A stretch of DNA of 64,000 bases, taken from JADKIH01 sp031427625 (GTDB taxonomy: Bacteria; Bacteroidota; Bacteroidia; AKYH767-A; 2013-40CM-41-45). Shown in pieces: positions 29,007 through 36,897 of the stretch. The notes below the pieces were generated by a model, which did no database searches, had not been told where the DNA came from, and worked only from the letters and a program-made list of their open reading frames with translations. The translations under genes were made by a program, and so were the position numbers. The DNA is taken from contig JANPNV010000095.1 in the NCBI GenBank assembly GCA_031427625.1, forward strand, positions 1 to 64,000, given 5' to 3'. Positions within the stretch are counted from its first letter, which is position 1. Every line of letters begins with the position of its first letter.

Positions 29007-29489
29007 TCAGAGACTTCGTTTCGAAGCCACCATGCGGATCGCAGTTACTGCAGCCTCCACACCTTTGTTTCCATCTTTACCACCTGAGCGGTCATATGCC
29101 TGCTGAAGATTATTCGTTGTAAGTACTCCGAAAACTACAGGAATGGAATAATCCAATTGAAGGTTCATGATGCCTGTGGCTACAGCTCCACAAATAAAAT
29201 CGAAGTGAGGTGTTTCGCCTTTAATCACACAGCCAATACAAATTACAGCATCAGGTGCTACACTGTCTAACAGCCATTGGGCACCGAGCGGCAATTCAAA
29301 ACTCCCGGGAACATTATGTCTTTTTATGTCTTCTTCATTACAACCTGCATCAATTAATGTGGAATACACGCCATCGAAAAGGGATTGAGTGATTTCAGAA
29401 TTCCATTCTGAAACGACTATTCCAAAACGCATATCAGTCGCTGGGGGAAGAGAAGCGGGGTCAAAGTCAGAAAGATTGGATGATACCAT
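29007..29489 (-). CDS. ribH: 6,7-dimethyl-8-ribityllumazine synthase RibH
   Basis: 160-residue enzyme that makes the lumazine precursor of riboflavin from the ribitylamino-uracil and dihydroxybutanone phosphate. Family landmarks: RFGIVVSEWN, VPGSFELPLG, CVIKGETPHFDFI (catalytic histidine) and LTTNNLQQAYDRSGGKDGNKG. A TTG four codons upstream (29501) is possible, but the ATG at 29489 is a normal start. It lies 36 nt downstream of the TPR gene on the same strand. The other riboflavin genes are not nearby. Confidence 0.95.
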   Translation of the reverse strand: MVSSNLSDFDPASLPPATDMRFGIVVSEWNSEITQSLFDGVYSTLIDAGCNEEDIKRHNVPGSFELPLGAQWLLDSVAPDAVICIGCVIKGETPHFDFICGAVATGIMNLQLDYSIPVVFGVLTTNNLQQAYDRSGGKDGNKGVEAAVTAIRMVASKRSL

Positions 29490-29525
29490 TTGTTTATTCA
29501 ACCGGATATTAGACCGGTGAATTAA

Positions 29526-30206
29526 TTATTTTTTTATCATCGATTCAGCGCGGGCAATGTATTTGTCTACCTGTGTAGCTTCATTTGATGTAGGATAATC
29601 TTTCTTAATCTTTTTATAAGTATCAATAGCATTGCTGAAATTGCCTTTTACTTCATAGGCAATTGCAAGTTTAAAAAGCATGATTGGAGTTGTAAAATTA
29701 TTTGGTTTTTCATCAGTTGCTTTTTCGTAAAATGAAATTGCATCATCAGTACTGTTTTTTTCCATATAAGCATCACCGATAGCACCGTAAACTACTGATC
29801 CAGTAACTTTATCTTTCGCATCATAACTTCTTAAAGTCTCAATAGCGCGATCGTAATCTTTAAGTTTCATATAGGCCATTCCGAGATAATACTTTGCCAG
29901 ATTTCCCGATGGACTCATTCCATACTGATCAGCAATTTCTTCAAGGCCGGGATTATTTCCGTCACCATTAATGGCAAGTTTCAAAGAGTCAGACTTAAGG
30001 TATTGCTCCGAATGAAACAAAAGTGTCTGAGCTTCTTTTTCTTTATTGGCAACATATACTTTTTGATAGATCAGATATCCACCCACAGCAAGAACTAAAG
30101 CTCCGAATATGATGCTTAAGCTTTTTCTGTTTTGACTGATAAAAGATTCTGTTTTACCTATTGCTTCAGTAACTATAAATTCCTGATCCTGTGTTGTTTC
30201 AGCCAT
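29526..30206 (-). CDS. Membrane-anchored TPR protein (YfgM-like)
   Basis: 226-residue protein: a short cytoplasmic N-terminus, one transmembrane helix at about 29-49, then tetratricopeptide repeats (AKYYLGMAYMKLKDYDRAIETL, GAIGDAYMEKNSTDDAISFY and LAIAYEVKGNFSNAIDTY). The layout matches YfgM/tetratricopeptide-like proteins that help protein export or envelope assembly (family knowledge). It has its own good promoter and precedes ribH. Confidence 0.85.
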   Translation of the reverse strand: MAETTQDQEFIVTEAIGKTESFISQNRKSLSIIFGALVLAVGGYLIYQKVYVANKEKEAQTLLFHSEQYLKSDSLKLAINGDGNNPGLEEIADQYGMSPSGNLAKYYLGMAYMKLKDYDRAIETLRSYDAKDKVTGSVVYGAIGDAYMEKNSTDDAISFYEKATDEKPNNFTTPIMLFKLAIAYEVKGNFSNAIDTYKKIKKDYPTSNEATQVDKYIARAESMIKK

Positions 30207-30237
30207 GTCTTGGACGTGTAAATTTAATTTGAGGATG

Positions 30238-30267
30238 CAAAATTAACTTTTTCTGTCAAATAGCCAA
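30238..30267 (-). promoter_or_regulatory. Bacteroidota promoter for the TPR protein
   Basis: Read on the minus strand: TTG (30267-30265), a 19-nt spacer and TAATTTTG (30245-30238), 31 nt before the ATG. An exact consensus match at good spacing. Confidence 0.55.
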
Positions 30268-30296
30268 TTTTTTAGTTTCTTCGGTGCATTATTTCC

Positions 30297-30324
30297 TTGT
30301 TAATCAGGAAAGATGCTAATTTTG
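30297..30324 (+). promoter_or_regulatory. Bacteroidota promoter for the DUF4920 gene
   Basis: TTG at 30297-30299, a 17-nt spacer and TAATTTTG at 30317-30324, 16 nt before the ATG at 30341. It is divergent from the TPR promoter about 50 bp away. Confidence 0.5.
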
Positions 30325-30340
30325 CAGCCGAATACAAAAA

Positions 30341-30823
30341 ATGAAAAATATAGTAATTCCCATTTTTTCTCTCCTGATCGCATCCTGCTCCATTCAATCA
30401 CAAAAAGAAGCCATTGATAAAACATTTGGCGAGGAAATAGATACTTCCAATTCCATCGGAATAGAGCAGTTAGAGTCTAAAATGAAGGCTTCCCCTAATA
30501 GTTCCATCACTATTAAAGGGAAAATTTCGGAAGTATGCCAAAGCGAAGGTTGCTGGCTTGAGCTCGAAAATACAGTTGGTCAGACTGTCATTGTTCGGAT
30601 GCAAGACCACCAATTCACAGTTCCAAAGGATATTGCAGGCCGAACTGTTTATGTAAGCGGAATGACTTTTTTAGATACTACAATTGTTGAAGCCCTAAAG
30701 CATTATGCTGAAGATTTAGGAAAAAGTCAGGAAGAAATTAATGCCATTAATAAACCTACGATTGATGTTGTAATGGAAGCAAAAGGAATCGTTTTGCTCA
30801 AAAAAGATGCATCAGTTGAATAA
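30341..30823 (+). CDS. DUF4920 family lipoprotein
   Basis: 160-residue predicted lipoprotein: signal MKNIVIPIFSLLIAS followed by C16. The mature part has the OB-fold-like DUF4920 pattern, with GKISEVCQSEGCWLEL holding two cysteines five residues apart (C-x4-C), which might bind metal or form a disulfide. The gene overlaps the next one, HMG-CoA lyase, by 17 nt and both share one promoter. No direct functional link between the two is known to me. Confidence 0.8.
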   Translation: MKNIVIPIFSLLIASCSIQSQKEAIDKTFGEEIDTSNSIGIEQLESKMKASPNSSITIKGKISEVCQSEGCWLELENTVGQTVIVRMQDHQFTVPKDIAGRTVYVSGMTFLDTTIVEALKHYAEDLGKSQEEINAINKPTIDVVMEAKGIVLLKKDASVE

Positions 30824-31670
30824 AAAAGTAACCCTGGTTGAATGCCCACGTGATGCCATGCAGGGGTGGAAGGAGTATATCCCTACTGAAAAAAAAATCG
30901 AATACATAAACAATCTTCTGAAGGTTGGATTTCATACGATCGATTTCGGATCATTCGTTTCACATAAAGCAATCCCGCAACTGAAAGATACAGCCGAAGT
31001 ACTTCAGGGACTTGATTTGTCGGTGTCAAATACAAAACTGCTGGCCATCATTGCTAATTTACGAGGAGCACAGGAGGCGGCTGATTATGATGAAATTACC
31101 TATCTGGGGTTTCCATTTTCTATTTCTGAAGAATTTCAAAAGAGAAATGCCAATTCGACAATCGCCGAATCAGTGAATCGCGTTGGGGAAATTCAGAATC
31201 TTTGTGTAGCAAAAGGCAAGAAATTGGTTATTTATATCAGTATGGGCTTCGGGAACCCATATGGAGAACCTTGGAATTCCGATACTGTCATTTATTATGT
31301 TAAACAGATTGCGGAAATGGGCATTCAAACAATTGCTCTTTCCGATACAATAGGTGTAAGCAATCCGACGAACATAACTCAATTATTTACAAACCTGATA
31401 CCTGAATTTCCGTATGTAGAACTAGGCGCCCACCTGCACAGTCATCCGGACTCATGGAAACAAAAGGTAGAGGCCTGTGAAAAAAGTGGATGTCTGCGTT
31501 TCGACTCAGCCATGAAAGGTATCGGAGGTTGTCCGATGGCTGATGATGAGCTGGTCGGTAATCTTGCAACAGAAAATGTTGTAAATTATTTTGGCGGACC
31601 AGAAGCGCTGGGTTTAAATTTAAATGCGTACAAGAATTCGCTGAAAATGGCAGAGGAAATTTTTCATTGA
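30807..31670 (+). CDS. Hydroxymethylglutaryl-CoA lyase
   Basis: 287-residue TIM-barrel lyase of the HMGL-like family, which splits HMG-CoA into acetyl-CoA and acetoacetate at the end of leucine breakdown. Landmarks: VECPRDAMQGW at the N-terminus, the AHLHSHPD metal-binding histidines and C242 in GIGGCPMADDELVGN, the catalytic loop cysteine. Slightly short but complete. The ATG lies inside the 3' end of the DUF4920 gene, implying translational coupling. Other leucine-degradation genes are not in the window. Confidence 0.92.
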   Translation: MHQLNKKVTLVECPRDAMQGWKEYIPTEKKIEYINNLLKVGFHTIDFGSFVSHKAIPQLKDTAEVLQGLDLSVSNTKLLAIIANLRGAQEAADYDEITYLGFPFSISEEFQKRNANSTIAESVNRVGEIQNLCVAKGKKLVIYISMGFGNPYGEPWNSDTVIYYVKQIAEMGIQTIALSDTIGVSNPTNITQLFTNLIPEFPYVELGAHLHSHPDSWKQKVEACEKSGCLRFDSAMKGIGGCPMADDELVGNLATENVVNYFGGPEALGLNLNAYKNSLKMAEEIFH

Positions 31671-31792
31671 GTAAGAATATTATTATCAGTTGTTTTTTTA
31701 AAACATCAAATACAATATTTTAAACAATAGAGTAACAGAATCATACCATAAATAATAAAGAATAAAAACGATTTAATTCCGTTAAGTTTGAG

Positions 31793-34015
31793 ATGATAAA
31801 TTTTAGAAAAAGATTTTCCCAATTTCTGTTATTGTGTTTATTTACGATTTTCACAGTGCCTTCTATAGCCCAGACTACTGGCTTCGTTCAGATAAAAGGG
31901 AAAGTCCAGAAAGATAATAAGCCATTGAGTTTAGTTACTATCCAGGTAAATAGTCCGGGTCTTCCAGAACAAGTTTATTCTTCCAAAGATAATGGCAGTT
32001 TTACCTTCAATCTCGATCTGCAGAAAAACTATACTATCAAATTTTATAAAGACGGTACTGTTACGAAGCTTATCGATTTTACAACGAAGCTCCCTTCTGA
32101 TCAGGCTGATATTATTTTTCAATACGATTTTAATGTTGATCTGTTTGAAGACATAGGCGGAGTGTCGAAAACCAATGCAATGAATAAACCTGTTGCTCGT
32201 ATCGCTTACAATCCCACCTATGAGAATTTCATGCATGATGAAAGTTATACGAAGTCTGTACAGTCACAGCAAGATGCTGCAAGAAAGGCAGCAGAAGAGT
32301 TGGCAAACAGACTTGAGCGTGCGCGTCTGGATTCATTAAATAAAATCTGGAATGACTCACTCTCGAAAGAAAAAGCACGTGATGCACTTAATCAGATATC
32401 AAAAGCTGAACAAGACAAGCTTAGGAAAGAACAAGAACTAGCAAGGCAGGATTCAATTAACAAAGCAAATACGGCTGCACAAGCCGCTGCCGCTGCTGCC
32501 ATCGCCGATAAGGCAAGAAAAGACAGTCTTGCATTAGCTGAAGCAAAAGCAAAGGTACTTGCAGAAGCAGCGGAGAAGCATCGACAGGATAGCATTCAAA
32601 AATCAATGGCAGATGCAAGTGCCAAACTAGATGCCGACGCTAAATTACGTGAAAAGTCACGCTTGGATTCTTTAGCTAGAGTTGATGCTGAAAATAAAGC
32701 CAGAGAAAAATTTGTAGCTGACTCTACATTGAATGCAAGGGCTGATTTAAAACGCAATGAAGAAGAAGCTAGGTTGAGAGAAAAGTCGAGGGCCGATTCT
32801 CTTACAAAAGTTCTCGCACTGGGTAAGCTGAGAGAAAAAGAAATTGCTGATTCAACTTCACGTGCGCAATCAGAAAAACAAAAACAAGATGAACTTGAGC
32901 GCGCACGACTGCAGGCGAGTGCCGCCGCTATGGAAAAATCTAGACAGGATTCCGTTGCGAAGGCATCAGCACTCGCTAAACAGCGTGAAAAAGATACAGC
33001 TGATTCTTTGGCTCGCGCCCAGGCAGAAAAGCAAAAACAGGATGCGCTTGAAAAAGCAAGGCAAGATGCAAATGCCGCTGCTATGGAAAAGTCACGCAAA
33101 GACTCCATGACAAATGCTACTGCGCTTGCCAAACAACGTGAAAAGGAAACAGCAGATTCGCTGGCTCGTGCTCAGGCAGAAAAACAAAAACAAGATGCGT
33201 TTGAACGTTCACGACTTGAAATGGCTGCTACAGCAAGAGAAAAATCAAGACAGGATTCTGTCGCTTCTGCACTTGCAGCCGGAAAAGCAAGAGATAAATT
33301 CATTGCAGACTCAACTGCTCTGGCCAATGCTGAAAAATCAAGAAAGGCAGCTGAAGATAAAGTCAAAAAGGATGAAGCGGACAGACTGCAGGCAAAACAG
33401 CGTGCCGATTCAATCGAAGCTGCGACCCTTGCAGCGAAAGAAAGACTGAAGGCCATTGCTGACAGTACACAGAAAGCAACAGCAGATTTGAAACTAAAAC
33501 TTGATGAGGAAGAACGCGCTAAATTAAAACGTCAGCAGGATGTTCTCGCTGAAGTACGGAATGCGGAACAAATTCGCCTCGCAAAAGTCGAAGAAAATCG
33601 TCTTCGCAAAGAACAGTCAGCCAAAGCAGAACAAGACTCAATCGCAAATGCTCAACGACTTAAAGCCGAAAAAGATGAAGCGGAACGAAAAGCAAAAGTT
33701 CTTGCCGATATAGAAGCGAAAAAGCAATTATTGGGTAAAGCGAATGCACCGGAAGAAAAAACCACGCCCGCTATTAAAACCGCACCGATTCCGAAAATTA
33801 TAGATTCAGATTATAAGGAAGGTGTTACGGAAGAGAAAATTGATGAGGCTAACCGCACCATATTCCGTACAGTAGTAAAGAAAGATGGATTAGCATTCAA
33901 CTACCAAAAAATTGTTTATTCATGGGGAGGAGTCTTCTACTTTAAGAATGATAACAGCATGACTCAAATAACTTTTGAGCAGGAATTGAAAAATTATCGT
34001 TTAGAAATAAAATAA
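31793..34015 (+). CDS. Secreted long coiled-coil protein with 51-residue repeats
   Basis: 740-residue protein. Signal peptide with cleavage after SIAQ (about 27), a CarboxypepD_reg-like beta domain (about 32-110), then about 500 residues of Lys/Glu/Ala/Gln/Asp-rich helix. The helix contains recurring EKSRQDS...ALAKQREK...ADSLARAQAEKQKQD units, starting at 32933, 33086 and 33239, exactly 153 nt (51 residues) apart, with more diverged copies on both sides. A short globular C-terminal domain (about 675-740) ends FEQELKNYRLEIK. It resembles TolA-like periplasmic spacers but has no TonB/TolA domain. Monocistronic; function unknown, possibly a periplasm-spanning strut. Confidence 0.78.
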   Translation: MINFRKRFSQFLLLCLFTIFTVPSIAQTTGFVQIKGKVQKDNKPLSLVTIQVNSPGLPEQVYSSKDNGSFTFNLDLQKNYTIKFYKDGTVTKLIDFTTKLPSDQADIIFQYDFNVDLFEDIGGVSKTNAMNKPVARIAYNPTYENFMHDESYTKSVQSQQDAARKAAEELANRLERARLDSLNKIWNDSLSKEKARDALNQISKAEQDKLRKEQELARQDSINKANTAAQAAAAAAIADKARKDSLALAEAKAKVLAEAAEKHRQDSIQKSMADASAKLDADAKLREKSRLDSLARVDAENKAREKFVADSTLNARADLKRNEEEARLREKSRADSLTKVLALGKLREKEIADSTSRAQSEKQKQDELERARLQASAAAMEKSRQDSVAKASALAKQREKDTADSLARAQAEKQKQDALEKARQDANAAAMEKSRKDSMTNATALAKQREKETADSLARAQAEKQKQDAFERSRLEMAATAREKSRQDSVASALAAGKARDKFIADSTALANAEKSRKAAEDKVKKDEADRLQAKQRADSIEAATLAAKERLKAIADSTQKATADLKLKLDEEERAKLKRQQDVLAEVRNAEQIRLAKVEENRLRKEQSAKAEQDSIANAQRLKAEKDEAERKAKVLADIEAKKQLLGKANAPEEKTTPAIKTAPIPKIIDSDYKEGVTEEKIDEANRTIFRTVVKKDGLAFNYQKIVYSWGGVFYFKNDNSMTQITFEQELKNYRLEIK

Positions 34016-34325
34016 TTTGTTACAGTTTTTTACAGCAAAATTATTCTCGAAAAGATAATTAAGACTTCAGTAAACACTAATTCCTTATAAGCATGTCGCC
34101 TTATTTTATCTAATAGTCTAAACAACCTTTTCAGCTTTAGTCATGAAAAGTATCTTTAAATAAAAATAATTATTGAAGGAATGTTCGAAATAGTTCTCAT
34201 TCCTGTCAGTTTCCGGTTTCTGTTTTTATTTAATTTATGATGAATTACCGTCATTAAACTGTTAATTTATTAAGGGTACCATAACGAAACGTTTTTTTAC
34301 CTTCGCCCAAAATAAATCAATTCCA
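34016..34325. other. 310-bp intergenic region, no gene seen
   Basis: AT-rich spacer between the coiled-coil protein and surE. It holds only short inverted repeats (AGGAATG at 34177 with CATTCCT at 34198) and an imperfect -7-like TACCTTCG near 34300. No ORF or RNA gene is recognised. Confidence 0.5.
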
Positions 34326-35117
34326 ATGACTGCATCAAAAAGGCCGGTTATACTGGTTACAAACGACGATGGCATTACAGCACCCGGACTTCATGCACTC
34401 GTTGAAGCGGTAAAAAATCTCGGCGATATTACTGTAGTCGCTCCTGACAGCCCTCAATCTGGAATGGGTCATGCCATTACCATTAATAATCCGCTGAGGC
34501 TCGATAAAGTTGATCTGCATGGAGGACATAACTGGTATCAATGCAGTGGCACTCCTGTGGACTGTGTTAAGCTGGCTATCGATAAAATCCTACACAGGAA
34601 ACCTGATCTCTGTGTATCAGGCATAAACCACGGAAGCAATTCATCTATTAACGTAATATATTCCGGAACGATGTCGGCTGCTATGGAAGGTGCTATCGAA
34701 GGAATTCCCTCAATAGGATTTTCACTGCTCGACTATTCGCTCGACGCAGATTTTACTGCCGCGAAAAAATATGCAGAGCTAATTGCTCAGAACGTCCTTA
34801 AAAACGGTTTACCCGGCGGAACATTATTAAACGTAAATATTCCTAACCTTCAGATAAAATCGCTTAAAGGTGTTAAGGTATGCAGGCAAGCAAATGCAAA
34901 ATGGATAGAAGAGTTCGATGAAAGACTTGATCCGAATAAAAGAAAATATTACTGGTTGACCGGTAAATTCATTAACAACGACAAAGGACAGGATACGGAC
35001 GAATGGGCATTGGCAAACGGATATATTTCACTCGTTCCTGTTCAATTCGATTTTACAGCACATCATGCCATTCCCTTCTTAAATGAATTTAATTATGCAC
35101 TTGAAAAAGTTGATTAA
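34326..35117 (+). CDS. surE: 5'/3'-nucleotidase SurE
   Basis: 263-residue survival protein E, a metal-dependent phosphatase acting on nucleoside monophosphates. The N-terminal metal site is N13-D14-D15-G in VTNDDG. The SGTPVDCVKLA and SGINHGSN motifs are both present. Length is typical. It opens a tight cluster with two small membrane proteins and lpxB; the next start lies inside its 3' end. surE beside lpxB is a common Bacteroidota arrangement (recalled). Confidence 0.96.
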   Translation: MTASKRPVILVTNDDGITAPGLHALVEAVKNLGDITVVAPDSPQSGMGHAITINNPLRLDKVDLHGGHNWYQCSGTPVDCVKLAIDKILHRKPDLCVSGINHGSNSSINVIYSGTMSAAMEGAIEGIPSIGFSLLDYSLDADFTAAKKYAELIAQNVLKNGLPGGTLLNVNIPNLQIKSLKGVKVCRQANAKWIEEFDERLDPNKRKYYWLTGKFINNDKGQDTDEWALANGYISLVPVQFDFTAHHAIPFLNEFNYALEKVD

Positions 35118-35394
35118 GGATTCATTTGTTGTTGGAATATTTGCAGGAATTGTTTCATTGGTCTTCTTCTGTAGTCTTTTGACAGCATTTAGAACCTGGC
35201 TTCTGAATTATTCAGGAAATGAAATGCTTCTTAGACCTCCCGCAGTGCAAATGATTGCGATGGCAATTAATTTAATTATTTTCCGTCTGATTATGATTAA
35301 CGTTCAGAAAGAAAAAACCGGAAAAGGATTTTTACTGGTTACCGTTTTACTCTCATTGTGTTATTTTTATTTCTTTTATAGAGCAAATAATTGA
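35095..35394 (+). CDS. Small two-to-three-helix membrane protein
   Basis: 99-residue protein with hydrophobic segments at about 12-32, 45-65 and 78-94. The proposed ATG overlaps the end of surE by 23 nt; an ATG four codons upstream (35083) is also possible. It ends 1 nt before the next small membrane protein. No family recognised. Position between surE and lpxB suggests an envelope role. Confidence 0.65.
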   Translation: MHLKKLIKDSFVVGIFAGIVSLVFFCSLLTAFRTWLLNYSGNEMLLRPPAVQMIAMAINLIIFRLIMINVQKEKTGKGFLLVTVLLSLCYFYFFYRANN

Positions 35395-35395
35395 A

Positions 35396-35686
35396 ATGAA
35401 AAAATTTCAAAATAATATTCTTACAGGAATTTTAACAGGAATTGTTAGTCCGCCGGCAGCATTTTTTATTTTTGCTCTCTTTGTATATCCTGAAGAGAGC
35501 GCCATGGATCTGATTGATGGTTATATTCGGAGAAATGTAATAACACATGTAATAAGTCTTGCTGCTATCGTTAATCTCCCACTGTTTTTTATTTTCCTTA
35601 ATCGAAATTTAGATGACACTTCGCGAGGAATTATAGGAGCAACGTTGATATATGCCTTTCTAATTGTAATCTTAAAATTCGCCTGA
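35396..35686 (+). CDS. Small membrane protein upstream of lpxB
   Basis: 96-residue protein with three hydrophobic segments (about 9-31, 50-68 and 76-95) separated by short charged loops; starts MKKFQNNIL. Its hydrophobic layout resembles the preceding small protein, so the two may be old duplicates or subunits of one complex. The stop codon overlaps the lpxB ATG in TGATG. Function unknown. Confidence 0.68.
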   Translation: MKKFQNNILTGILTGIVSPPAAFFIFALFVYPEESAMDLIDGYIRRNVITHVISLAAIVNLPLFFIFLNRNLDDTSRGIIGATLIYAFLIVILKFA

Positions 35687-36810
35687 TGAAGTTTTACATT
35701 ATTGCCGGGGAAGCATCAGGTGACATGCATGCTGCCGGATTAATCAGAGAACTAAAAAAAAACAATCCTGGCTCAGAATTCCGAGCATGGGGTGGAGACC
35801 TTATGCAAAAAGAAGGAGCCGTTATCGTCAAACATTTTCGTGATCTGGCATTCATGGGATTTACCGAAGTCATCGCAAACTTGTCTACTATTCTTCGAAA
35901 TCTTAATTTTTGCAAGAAAGATATTTTAGAGTACAAACCTGATGCTGTAATCCTGGTCGATTATCCTGGTTTCAATCTTAGAATAGCAAGATTTGCTAAG
36001 TCGAATGGAATTAAAGTTTATTATTATATATCGCCACAAGTATGGGCATGGAAATCTTCCCGTGTGAAAATAATAAGGGAAGTAGTTGATAAAATGTTCG
36101 TCATACTTCCTTTCGAAAAAGAGTTTTACAAAAAGTTTAATTACGATGTAGAATATGTAGGACATCCGCTTCCTGAGGTAATAAGTAATAAACAAAAGGA
36201 GTTCGTTGGACAGGAAAAATTCCGGGAGATGTTCGGACTTTCAACGAAACCAATCATTGCTCTCCTTCCCGGCAGCCGCAAGCAGGAAATTGAAGTTATG
36301 CTTCCACTAATGTTGTCAGTGAAAAGTGAATTCTCAAATTACCAGTTTGTTATTGCCGCAGCACCGTCGCTCCCAGCTATGTTCTATGATAAATTTACTG
36401 ATAACGACGCTGTAAAACTAGTCAATGATGCGACTTATGAATTACTTTCTAATTCACAGGCTGCACTTGTTACATCGGGAACAGCTACTCTTGAAACCGC
36501 TCTGTTAAACGTGCCTGAAGTGGTCTGTTATAAAGGTAGTTCTATCAGTTATTTTATTGCAAGAATGCTTGTAAAGATTAAATATATTTCGCTAGTCAAT
36601 CTGATCATGGATAAGGAAGTCGTAAAGGAGCTTATTCAATCAGACCTTAATACAAAAACAATTTCACTGGAATTAAATAAAATTCTTCAACCTGAAATAA
36701 GAAAGCATGTATTTTCATATTATCAGGAACTTAAAAGTAAATTAAGTGCCGGTGGTGCGGCAGCCAAGACTGCATTTTTCATTACTGAAGATATTAAAAA
36801 AAAATATTAG
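35686..36810 (+). CDS. lpxB: Lipid-A-disaccharide synthase LpxB
   Basis: 374-residue glycosyltransferase (GT19) that joins UDP-diacylglucosamine and lipid X in lipid A synthesis, acting at the inner face of the cytoplasmic membrane. Family motifs: AGEASGDMHAAGLI at the N-terminus, AFMGFTEV, ISPQVWAWK, YVGHPL and LLPGSRKQEI, with a C-terminal ATLETAL region. Full length. Its presence shows a Gram-negative lipid A outer membrane. Last gene of the surE cluster. Confidence 0.96.
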   Translation: MKFYIIAGEASGDMHAAGLIRELKKNNPGSEFRAWGGDLMQKEGAVIVKHFRDLAFMGFTEVIANLSTILRNLNFCKKDILEYKPDAVILVDYPGFNLRIARFAKSNGIKVYYYISPQVWAWKSSRVKIIREVVDKMFVILPFEKEFYKKFNYDVEYVGHPLPEVISNKQKEFVGQEKFREMFGLSTKPIIALLPGSRKQEIEVMLPLMLSVKSEFSNYQFVIAAAPSLPAMFYDKFTDNDAVKLVNDATYELLSNSQAALVTSGTATLETALLNVPEVVCYKGSSISYFIARMLVKIKYISLVNLIMDKEVVKELIQSDLNTKTISLELNKILQPEIRKHVFSYYQELKSKLSAGGAAAKTAFFITEDIKKKY

Positions 36811-36897
36811 CGAGTTTTCATACTATAATAAGTATTGTTTTTTGGTGAAAATGATTTAATGGAGTTTTGAATCATTCTTACTTGATATTTTTATGGA

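Noticed and set aside
32596..33132. 178-codon antisense ORF
   Set aside because: Shadow of the Lys/Glu/Ala-rich coiled-coil gene; its Ser/Ala/Phe composition is what the reverse complement of those repeats yields.
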